Assembly: GCA_943333275.1 (NCBI GenBank)
Contig: CALQSQ010000041.1
Coordinates: 1-46,449 of the forward strand
Direction of reading: 5' to 3'
Length of the DNA: 46,449 bases
Origin: Akkermansia muciniphila
Lineage (GTDB): Bacteria > Verrucomicrobiota > Verrucomicrobiia > Verrucomicrobiales > V1-33
The position numbers were made by a program, and so were the translations under genes. Below the pieces are notes generated by a model. It did no database searches, was not told the DNA's origin, and saw only the letters and a program-made list of their open reading frames with translations. This document shows positions 1 through 7,211 of the stretch, piece by piece; the first letter of the stretch is position 1, and the number at the start of each line of letters is the position of its first letter.

Positions 1-684
1 ATCGGGATGCTGATTGGGTGGATTCATGGGATGCTGATTACGAAGCTGCGGCTGCAGCCGTTCCTGGTGACGTTGTGCGGGTTGTTTATCTACCGGGGGA
101 TCGCGCAGACGATCACGCAGGATGTGACGAAGGGACTGGGGGAGGATTTTACAGGATTGAAGGCGCTGGCGAATGGGCATGTGCTGGGTCTGCCGACGCC
201 GTTTGTGATTGCGCTGGTGATGGCGGCGGTGGTGTCGGTGCTGATGCACCGGACGGTCTTTGGAAGGCATCTGCTGGCGCTGGGTCGCAATGAACAGGCG
301 GCGGCCTTCAGCGGGATTCGCACAGACCGCGTCAAGATCACGGCCTACATGCTCTGCTCGCTGATCGCGGCCATGGGCGGCGCGATGTTTACGCTGGAAG
401 GAAACAGCGCGGCGCCCACGATGCACTGCCAGGGCTTCGAGCTGTATGCGATCGCCGGTGCGGTGCTGGGTGGTTGCAGTCTGCGTGGGGGCGAGTGCTC
501 GATGGCTGGCGTGATCCTCGGCACGGCGCTCATGCAGGTCGCGCAGGACAGCGTGATGTTCCTGAATGTTTCCACGCGATTGAAGCTCACGGTGGTCGGC
601 ACCATGATTCTGATCGGGGTCATCGCCGATGAAATTTTCCGCCGCTCCTCCGCGCGCCGTTTGGCTCAGCAGAAGGAAGCGTGA
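1..684 (+). CDS. Ribose-type ABC transporter permease, C-terminal part
   Basis: Inner-membrane permease of the RbsC/AraH/XylH type (BPD_transp_2 family), which imports a sugar with a periplasmic binding protein and an RbsA-like ATPase. The frame is open from the first base, so the N-terminus lies outside the window. The visible part holds the family phrase around residues 18-32 (LQPFLVTLCGLFIYRG), several hydrophobic segments, and the glycine-rich stretch near AGAVLGGCSLRGGECSMAG that matches the usual GG-S-GG-G loop. It ends in a basic tail (RRSSARRLAQQKEA). The stop lies 7 bases from the convergent alr stop. The substrate cannot be told from the sequence; ribose or another pentose is a family-based guess. 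Confidence 0.85.
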   Translation: MGMLIGWIHGMLITKLRLQPFLVTLCGLFIYRGIAQTITQDVTKGLGEDFTGLKALANGHVLGLPTPFVIALVMAAVVSVLMHRTVFGRHLLALGRNEQAAAFSGIRTDRVKITAYMLCSLIAAMGGAMFTLEGNSAAPTMHCQGFELYAIAGAVLGGCSLRGGECSMAGVILGTALMQVAQDSVMFLNVSTRLKLTVVGTMILIGVIADEIFRRSSARRLAQQKEA

Positions 685-691
685 TTTGAAA

Positions 692-1822
692 TCAGCAGCG
701 GATGCTGGTGAAGATTTCCCAGGGGATCGTGCTGGCTTTGCGGGCCAGTTCTACCGCAGTGATGGTTTCCTTTCCCTGCCGCCCCAGGAGCACGACTTCC
801 GTGCCGGGAGTGGGAGCCGTGGAGAGGTGCGAGACGTCCGCCATCATTTGATCCATGGTGATGCGACCCAGCACCGGGCAGCGTTGCCCGTGGATGAGGA
901 CCTCGGCTTCTTTATTTGAAAGGTGCCGCAAATAGCCATCCGCATAACCAGCGGCCAGTGTCGCCACGAGAGTGGGGCGCTTGGTCACATGCGTCCGGCC
1001 ATAGCTGATGCCCCAATCGGCGGGCACTTCCCGAACCAGGGAAATTTGCGTTTTCCAAGTCAGGGCCGGTTGCAGTTCAGATTGAAATTCCGACACCGGA
1101 GCCACGCCGTACAGCACCAGCCCCACACGCACAATTTCCCCCTGCGGCAACGGCCACCCTTGCAAGCCCGCGCTGTTCGCCAAGTGCACGAGCCTCGGTG
1201 CCAGACCCTGCTGCCGCAACAAAGCGACCGTCTGCCGAAACTCTGCCGCCTGCGCCGTGGTAAACTCGAGGTCCTCATCCGCGCTGGGAAAATGGCTCGC
1301 GATACTTTCCAATTCCAAGTGCGTCCATTGCCCCCAGCCTCTGGTCATGCTTTCCAAATCCGCAGGCAGCGTGCCCATGCGACCCATGCCGGTATCCAGC
1401 ACCCACTGCACGGGCAGACGAGAGCCATTGGTTCTGGCGATTTCGTCAAAGGCCTGCGCTTCGGCGGCAGTGGAAATCGCCGGACGAAAGCCCCCCTCCA
1501 CGACCCGCTTGCGTTCGCCGGGCAGGGTCGGGCTCAACAGATAAATGGTTTCCCGCACTCCAGTCGCGCGCAGCGCCTCCGCCTCACCCACACAGGCTAC
1601 GCCAAACGAATGCACTTTTCCCGCAAGCGCCGCCGCCATGCGCCCGGCCCCGTGGCCATATCCGTCCGCCTTAACCACGGCCATGACGGAGGGTGTGTGA
1701 ACGCCGCACCTGCGCTGCGCGACTTCGAGATTATGCAGCACCGCTGCAACGTCCAATTCGGTCCAGTTCCGTCGGCGCTTGGAATCGGCCCGCAATGGAG
1801 GCGTTTCAAATTGAGAATGCAT
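692..1822 (-). CDS. alr: Alanine racemase
   Basis: PLP-dependent fold-type III racemase that interconverts L- and D-alanine, supplying D-Ala for peptidoglycan. The N-terminal barrel carries the PLP lysine in AVVKADGYGHG (about residue 50). The C-terminal domain carries the catalytic tyrosine motif GYADGY and the GRITMDQ block, and the protein ends with the usual STIPWEIFTSI segment. The 376-residue length fits the family. The ATG start is convincing because homology begins about 20 residues in (NWTELDVAAVLHNL). It is divergent from the secreted protease, with a palindrome between them. It is far from the dcw operon but feeds the same pathway. Confidence 0.95.
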   Translation of the reverse strand: MHSQFETPPLRADSKRRRNWTELDVAAVLHNLEVAQRRCGVHTPSVMAVVKADGYGHGAGRMAAALAGKVHSFGVACVGEAEALRATGVRETIYLLSPTLPGERKRVVEGGFRPAISTAAEAQAFDEIARTNGSRLPVQWVLDTGMGRMGTLPADLESMTRGWGQWTHLELESIASHFPSADEDLEFTTAQAAEFRQTVALLRQQGLAPRLVHLANSAGLQGWPLPQGEIVRVGLVLYGVAPVSEFQSELQPALTWKTQISLVREVPADWGISYGRTHVTKRPTLVATLAAGYADGYLRHLSNKEAEVLIHGQRCPVLGRITMDQMMADVSHLSTAPTPGTEVVLLGRQGKETITAVELARKASTIPWEIFTSIRC

Positions 1823-1869
1823 TTACAATGGAGTTACGGTGAGAATTGATTGTAGTGTCAAGGTCATGG

Positions 1870-1887
1870 GAAATTCCTTGGAATTTC
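1870..1887. promoter_or_regulatory. Perfect 8-2-8 inverted repeat between alr and the protease gene
   Basis: GAAATTCC, two bases, GGAATTTC. A second nested pair (GGGAAAT at 1868-1874 and ATTTCCC at 1893-1899) surrounds it. It sits in the 148-bp divergent gap between alr and the subtilase gene, 48 bases upstream of alr's start and 84 bases upstream of the protease start. The position suits an operator serving one or both promoters, but no regulator is identified. It could also be chance in an AT-rich gap. Confidence 0.4.
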
Positions 1888-1970
1888 GAAAGATTTCCCT
1901 TTTCAAATGTCCCGTAGAATGTCAAGATCGCCTTGATTGCACCCAGACCAATCCCCCGAAGCTCTCCGTT

Positions 1971-4900
1971 ATGCAACTAAATCCTCTTTCTCGAACCAGC
2001 CATCTGACCTCCATAATAGGGCTGATGGGTGTATCCTCCATTCTGGCCGCAACGCCCGTTTTACCGCCTCTGCACAGCGATGGACGTTATGCCATTTCGG
2101 CTCAGGGTAACATCAGCAATCTCAGCATTTCCTTCGATCAGGTTCTGAAAAGACCCGCTCCCGGCTTGGCTGCAGAGGTCGTGGATGTCAGCGGGGTGAG
2201 CAGTCTAGAACAGCTCAAGGCCCAGATTAGCGCACTTGAGATCAGTGCCAAGCGGACTTTCTCCCCCATCGTTCGTGTCGATGGTCAGTCGGCCTCGCTG
2301 AGCCGCAAAGTCATGGTTTCCATTCCCACCGCCGTCAGCATGCCCGCGCTTGCCAGTGCCGTGGGAGCGACGACTGCCTATCGTATGGGGTATTCCAAGG
2401 ACTTGGTCGTGGTCGAATTCAAAGGCGCGTTGGATGCCCTCCCCGGCATGGAAGCGCTCGCCAAACTCCCCGGCGTGGGGTTTGCCAAACCTCTATTTTC
2501 CCTCGCGGGTCTCGGACCACAGTTCATTCCCAACGACAACTATTTCAAGGCTCCCGGGGCCACCGGAAGCACTAACCCTGGTCCGAGCTACACCTGGCAT
2601 CTGCGCGATACGACTCAGCTTTTCCCGGTGGACATTAATGCCGTGCCCGCCTGGGATATTGCAAAAGGGGACGGGATCAAAATCGCCATTCTGGACGATG
2701 GATTTGACTACCTGCACGAGGATTTGAAGCTCAACTCGATTGGTTCCGGTGGTTACGATTTTATTGAGAGCGACAACACCACCACCCCCCCCAAACGCGA
2801 CATCAACTACATCAACGGCAAGCATGGAACGGCTGTGGCTGGTCTGATTGGAGCGCGCGGCAATAACAAAGTCGGCGGCACCAACAACGTGGTGGGCGTG
2901 GCGATGAACTGTAAAATGTTCGGACTGCGTGTCTTTTTTACCAATGAGCCCACGACTTTCGGCAATGGTCTGATAGGCACCACCGAGGCGGAAATGGCGC
3001 AGGCGTTGTCCTGGAGCAACAGCTTCCACGTATCAAACAACAGTTGGGGATTTTACAATCCCGCCGACGCGACTTTCGGACCTTATCTGCGCTATCAATC
3101 CCTGGAAACCGCCCTCAAGGCCACTGTGTCCACGGGTCGCGGTGGTCGTGGTGCCATTTTCATGATGTCCACCGGCAACGGACGTGCCCGTAACCATAAC
3201 AGCAACTACATGGCGCTTCAGAATCTGATTGAAAACAATCCAGTGGCAGCCATCAGCTACGGCGGTCTCTACACGGGATACTCCAATCCAGGTGCGGGCA
3301 TTCTTTGTGGTGCACCCTCCGGCGAGGATGGTCAGCGCATGCTTGTCACCACCGATCGCACCGGGATCGGTGATGATGCCGACAGAGTCGGGTACAACCC
3401 GCCAGAGGTGCCAACCAACCCCGGCGCAAATTTCACGAACCGGAGCTACACCAATACAGTATTCAGTGGCACCTCCGCCGCCTCGGCGGTGGCGTCAGGC
3501 GTCGCAGGTTTGATCTGTAAGGCCAAAACCACCCTCGGCTGGCGGGATGTTCAGGACATCATCGTGCGCACTGCACAGGTTCTGGGAGATACGCCGTTCA
3601 ACTGGCAGTTCAAAACGATCACGGAGGGCGGTGTCCCTGTCTTATATCACACCAGTCACAACGTGGGCGCGGGCATGATCGATGCCGGTGCGGCGGTGGC
3701 ACGGGCCAAAACTGCCAAATTGCTGGGCGCGGCTTATGACACCGATTATTCAATTACCATCGACCAGGCCATCCCTGATGCGCCGGGTGGCCCGATTCTG
3801 AAAACCTTCCGCGTTCCCAATGCGCCGCGGGTGCGTTGCGAAAAAATTCAGGCCACCATCACCACGGATCACCCCGCTCCCTCCCAATTGATCGTCCGCC
3901 TTTTCTCTCCCACCGGAACTGTCAGCAACTTGCAGTTGGCAAATCCAACCTTTACGGCGCCCGGTGAATGGACCTACGTCACCACCCAGCATTGGGGTGA
4001 GTGCTCCGGCGGCGAATGGACCCTCTCTGTGCGCGATGGCGTGGGCGGCAAAGTAGGCAAACTGCTTGGATCCACGATCAAAATTTTCGGCGGTGGTGCT
4101 CCTCGGCCGACCGCGATTCCTGTCATCACCAACGGGGATCCACCGCTCATTCCTGATCTGCCTCTTACCTACGACGAGGACCTGCCGGACGGTTATGAAA
4201 ACTGCCAGTATTATGCCGACGCGCTTGGCCAGCCTTATTTCATCACCACCACGGGATGTCCGCTGGCTTACTTTGCCGACGGTCTTCCCACCGGATTAGC
4301 CGTTGATTCGCTAACCGGTCAGATCAAAGGCAAGCCGACCGTGAGCGGTGTGTTTGCCGTGACCCTCAGGGCACGGAATGAAATCGGCATGGGATCTCGG
4401 TTGATGAAAATGACGGTCCTGCCGCAGATTCCCGCTCCGTTCCTGACAGGTGGATTCCTGGGGGTCGCCACGGTCGGAGAGCCATTCCGCCTGCAGCTTT
4501 TCACCAATCCCACGCTGGTCGCCTTTGATTTTAACATTACCAATGGTGGCGTCGCCACCGGCCTCCTTGTCGATGCCACGGGATTGATCTACGGCACCCC
4601 CGAGGTGGCCGGGCTGGTCCAGATTGACACGCAATTGTCCAATTACTGCGGAGTATCCAATCATAATATTTACATTCTGATACAGGAAGCCGCCAAATCC
4701 CTTGGAGAGGCCATGGATGTGCCGGGCACTGCGTTCGCGGTGGATAGTTTTGAAACAGACACCTGGCGATGGTCCAACGGCGGCGATGGATTCGGTGGCG
4801 ATGGATTCGGTGGCGACACCGCCCGCAGTCCCGGGATCAAGATTGGGGAATCCACGAACTTCTCCACGGTGGTCACCGGACCGGTGGACGTCGCCTTTGA

Positions 4901-5561
4901 CTGGAGTTCGTCCCATGCGGAGGCCGACACCACGACCTTCAGTGTTCTGGATGGAGCCGCAGTCGTAGTGCCCGGAACCACGGCCGTCATATCAGGGATC
5001 ACCCCATGGACCCATCATACCGTCTCCCTTGGTGCGGGAACCTATACTCTGCGATGGGAATACACGAACAACACCCTCACGCTGGGTGGGGATGAAATCT
5101 CCCGCATTGACCATCTGGTCCTGAACTATGCGGACCTCCCAGTGGCTCTCGACATTACCCCTCCCGGAACAGTGTCAAGTTTCGGCACGTCTCCCTGGAT
5201 TCGCGAGACAACGGACACTTCCGACGGTGTCGATGCTGCCAAATCTGCCACCGGTCTGCCGGACAATGGGGTGAGCAGCATGGAAATCTCCGTCACCGGC
5301 CCCGGCACCCTTTCCTGGAAATGGAAGGTAAGCTCGATCATCGGGGACGTGCTCAGCGTGTCCATGGACGGAGGACCCAATCTTCTGGAGATGACGGGCA
5401 GCGTCGCCCCCGAGAGTGTCTGGAATCCCGCCAGCATCGCGATTCCTGCCGGTGACCATGTGGTGCGCTGGACTTACAAAAAGGACGATGTGCCACCGCA
5501 ACCCGGCGACCCGGTCGTGCTGGATGCTGGATTCGTGGACGCCGTCGTATTCACCCCATAA
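1971..5561 (+). CDS. Secreted kexin-like subtilisin protease with P-domain
   Basis: S8 serine endopeptidase, exported; 1196 residues from the ATG at 1971. I chose this start because it directly precedes a signal peptide (basic SRTSH, then a hydrophobic run ending in ILAA); the frame is open upstream to 1839 but that stretch is not signal-like. The catalytic triad is visible: Asp242 in ILDDG, His285 in NGKHGTAVAG, Ser502 in SGTSAASA, with the oxyanion Asn in NNSWGF. The Asn-Ser-Trp-Gly context and the following P-domain-like region (about residues 585-705, with SPTG, WGE, GEWTLSVRD) point to the kexin/furin branch. Then come Ig-like putative cadherin/He_PIG repeats (FADGLPTGLAVDSLTGQIKG) and two beta-rich C-terminal modules. 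A pro-region of about 200 residues precedes the catalytic domain. The substrate is unknown. Confidence 0.88.
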   Translation: MQLNPLSRTSHLTSIIGLMGVSSILAATPVLPPLHSDGRYAISAQGNISNLSISFDQVLKRPAPGLAAEVVDVSGVSSLEQLKAQISALEISAKRTFSPIVRVDGQSASLSRKVMVSIPTAVSMPALASAVGATTAYRMGYSKDLVVVEFKGALDALPGMEALAKLPGVGFAKPLFSLAGLGPQFIPNDNYFKAPGATGSTNPGPSYTWHLRDTTQLFPVDINAVPAWDIAKGDGIKIAILDDGFDYLHEDLKLNSIGSGGYDFIESDNTTTPPKRDINYINGKHGTAVAGLIGARGNNKVGGTNNVVGVAMNCKMFGLRVFFTNEPTTFGNGLIGTTEAEMAQALSWSNSFHVSNNSWGFYNPADATFGPYLRYQSLETALKATVSTGRGGRGAIFMMSTGNGRARNHNSNYMALQNLIENNPVAAISYGGLYTGYSNPGAGILCGAPSGEDGQRMLVTTDRTGIGDDADRVGYNPPEVPTNPGANFTNRSYTNTVFSGTSAASAVASGVAGLICKAKTTLGWRDVQDIIVRTAQVLGDTPFNWQFKTITEGGVPVLYHTSHNVGAGMIDAGAAVARAKTAKLLGAAYDTDYSITIDQAIPDAPGGPILKTFRVPNAPRVRCEKIQATITTDHPAPSQLIVRLFSPTGTVSNLQLANPTFTAPGEWTYVTTQHWGECSGGEWTLSVRDGVGGKVGKLLGSTIKIFGGGAPRPTAIPVITNGDPPLIPDLPLTYDEDLPDGYENCQYYADALGQPYFITTTGCPLAYFADGLPTGLAVDSLTGQIKGKPTVSGVFAVTLRARNEIGMGSRLMKMTVLPQIPAPFLTGGFLGVATVGEPFRLQLFTNPTLVAFDFNITNGGVATGLLVDATGLIYGTPEVAGLVQIDTQLSNYCGVSNHNIYILIQEAAKSLGEAMDVPGTAFAVDSFETDTWRWSNGGDGFGGDGFGGDTARSPGIKIGESTNFSTVVTGPVDVAFDWSSSHAEADTTTFSVLDGAAVVVPGTTAVISGITPWTHHTVSLGAGTYTLRWEYTNNTLTLGGDEISRIDHLVLNYADLPVALDITPPGTVSSFGTSPWIRETTDTSDGVDAAKSATGLPDNGVSSMEISVTGPGTLSWKWKVSSIIGDVLSVSMDGGPNLLEMTGSVAPESVWNPASIAIPAGDHVVRWTYKKDDVPPQPGDPVVLDAGFVDAVVFTP
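4782..4811 (+). repeat. Two exact 15-bp tandem repeats inside the protease gene
   Basis: Unit GGCGATGGATTCGGT, twice, followed by GGCGAC. It encodes in-frame copies of GDGFG at the border between the Ig-like region and the C-terminal beta modules. This is probably a slippage-prone glycine linker. Gain or loss of a unit would keep the frame. Confidence 0.75.
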
Positions 5562-5585
5562 TTTCGAAAAATTTCACCTTTATCC

Positions 5586-5616
5586 TTGACCTTGCCTACC
5601 AATAATTCACTATATC
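5586..5616 (+). promoter_or_regulatory. Possible promoter for the small exported protein
   Basis: TTGACC at 5586-5591 and TATATC at 5611-5616 with a 19-base spacer. A start about 7 bases after the -10 would fall on or next to the ATG at 5624, giving a leaderless or near-leaderless mRNA. The long spacer weakens the call. The gene lies 62 bases after the protease stop, so it could also be co-transcribed. Confidence 0.35.
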
Positions 5617-5623
5617 CCAACCT

Positions 5624-6298
5624 ATGAAAAAATACGCCGCTGCTCTGACGTTCCTCTCCGTGCTGTTCCAATCCACCTCCGCGATGGCTTGGATCGGTGG
5701 CCCCTACAGCAATAACACTGCAGACGGAAAATCCGGCGGCGTGTTCCAGGGCACCATCACCATGAAGAACGGTTCCGGGATGTTCCGCTTCTCGACTGGT
5801 CAGGAGCCTTTCAATTCTCCCAATGCCGAATCAGTCGTCTTCCATGAGGGACTCGTGTTCTACGGAGATTGCTTCGGTCAGGTCGACTTCCAAGCCAAGC
5901 GCGTCAGCGGCATCACCAACGGCAACACCACCCTCGGTGGTGGCGTGACTCCAATCGGATCGCCGGTTTTCCCCTTCGGCAACGGCAACGATGCATTCAT
6001 TTGCAACACCCAATGGGCTGGCAAAATGAGAAAAGTCTACCCCGGACTCACTTTCCGCGCCAAGGGTTGGGCCTACATATTTGATTCCAATTATCAAAAC
6101 AACACATCCACCACCATCACCACGGATTACGCTCCTGTGGATCTGCCCAATGATGGCGGCACCGTGACGACCACCGTCACTCAAAACATTTCCTCCAGCG
6201 AGGGTGCCCCTAAGACCAAGGTCAAAATCAAGGTCTACGGCAGCCGCGTCAGTCCGGTCGCCTACACCGCCTTCGGCACCGCGACTCCGACTCCTTAA
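5624..6298 (+). CDS. Small exported protein of unknown function
   Basis: 224 residues with a clear Sec signal peptide: MKKYAAA, a hydrophobic core and a likely cleavage after TSAMA (about residue 22). The mature part starts WIGGPYSNN and is rich in Gly, Thr, Asn and Phe, consistent with a beta-rich extracytoplasmic protein. It has two cysteines that could pair (FYGDCFG and FICNTQ). No catalytic motif is visible and I do not recognise a family. It follows the kexin-like protease on the same strand and is closed by a strong terminator. Co-expression with the protease, or being its client, is only inference from position. Confidence 0.8.
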   Translation: MKKYAAALTFLSVLFQSTSAMAWIGGPYSNNTADGKSGGVFQGTITMKNGSGMFRFSTGQEPFNSPNAESVVFHEGLVFYGDCFGQVDFQAKRVSGITNGNTTLGGGVTPIGSPVFPFGNGNDAFICNTQWAGKMRKVYPGLTFRAKGWAYIFDSNYQNNTSTTITTDYAPVDLPNDGGTVTTTVTQNISSSEGAPKTKVKIKVYGSRVSPVAYTAFGTATPTP

Positions 6299-6325
6299 TT
6301 AGGAATCCGGGTTTAAGCTCACAAG

Positions 6326-6360
6326 AAAACGGCTTGGAAGTGATTCCAAGCCGTTTTCGT
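6326..6360. terminator. Intrinsic terminator, possibly bidirectional
   Basis: Perfect 14-bp stem (6326-6339 with 6344-6357) closed by a GTGA tetraloop. The outer pairs are A-T, so each strand ends in a T-run. It sits 27 bases after the exported protein stop and 25 bases before the stop of the convergent hydrolase gene, so it may terminate both. Confidence 0.9.
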
Positions 6361-6384
6361 TTTGATATTGGAGGTGGCGGTAAT

Positions 6385-7110
6385 CTAGCCAAGGCTCTCG
6401 ACCCAGTATTTCTCCTCCCTAATCGTAGTTGGATCCCCGTGACCGGAGAAAACCCTCGTGGCCTCTGGGAGGCTGAGGAGTTCCCTGCGCATGCCCTCCA
6501 CCAGCAGGCTGGTGCTGCCCTCCGGGAAATCGGTCCTGCCCATGGTGCCATTCATCAATGTGTCGCCGGAGAAGACCGCCAGTTCGCTGGGAAGGTGGAA
6601 AATCACACTATCCGGGGAGTGGCCTGGCACAGGGGCAAAACGGATCTCCAGCCCACAGACCATGAGCGTGCCATGGCCGTGCGTTTTCAAGGTGTGATGG
6701 ACCGGGTAGTCGACCACCGTGATCTCGAATCCCGCCATTCCTCGCAGAAATGTTTCCAGGCGGGTCTGGGGCGTGGAAATTTCCCAGGCATAAATTTCAC
6801 AACCGTGTTCCTCAGCGATGACGGCGGCGTCCATGACGTGATCGAAATGAGCGTGGGTGAGCAGCAGCGCGGAGAGTTTGATATCCTGCTCCCGCAGCCA
6901 GGCGGCGAAGTCGGATGGAGCATCCACACCGATCCAACCCGTGGGCGCCCGGAAGGCATAACCATTGGTGGCGGCGAATCCGCCGACGTGACAGCGGGGG
7001 GTGAAGTGGGATAGTGGTTCGGGCATGGCGGAGGCCATAAAGGTGAAACCCCGTCGCGTAAATCCAAATTGTGTGATGGACTTTTCCCGGGCATGAGGGA
7101 AGTTATCCAC
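6385..7110 (-). CDS. Metallo-beta-lactamase-fold hydrolase (glyoxalase II-like)
   Basis: Probably a cytoplasmic Zn-dependent hydrolase of the MBL superfamily, closest in pattern to hydroxyacylglutathione hydrolase-like proteins. The metal ligands are visible: THAHFDH (HxHxDH), the His in PVPGHSPDSV, the Asp in FSGDTL, and the C-terminal His in FSGHGDPT. The substrate is not evident. The start is uncertain: the longest version uses GTG at 7110 (241 residues), while ATG at 7038 or 7026 would remove a 24-28 residue leader not needed for the fold. It is convergent with the small exported protein across a shared terminator. Confidence 0.85.
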   Translation of the reverse strand: MDNFPHAREKSITQFGFTRRGFTFMASAMPEPLSHFTPRCHVGGFAATNGYAFRAPTGWIGVDAPSDFAAWLREQDIKLSALLLTHAHFDHVMDAAVIAEEHGCEIYAWEISTPQTRLETFLRGMAGFEITVVDYPVHHTLKTHGHGTLMVCGLEIRFAPVPGHSPDSVIFHLPSELAVFSGDTLMNGTMGRTDFPEGSTSLLVEGMRRELLSLPEATRVFSGHGDPTTIREEKYWVESLG

Positions 7111-7211
7111 CAGTCATCAGACATATTTTCGCGCCTGAACCGCTTCGTTCAGACTGCGGCGATAGTTTTGGTCGCTATGGTTTTAAGAAAAGTTTGTCCA
7201 ATATTCCGGAA

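Noticed and set aside
923-1849. 308-codon open frame opposite alr
   Set aside because: Antisense shadow of a clear alanine racemase; Arg/Gln/His-rich with no recognised domain.
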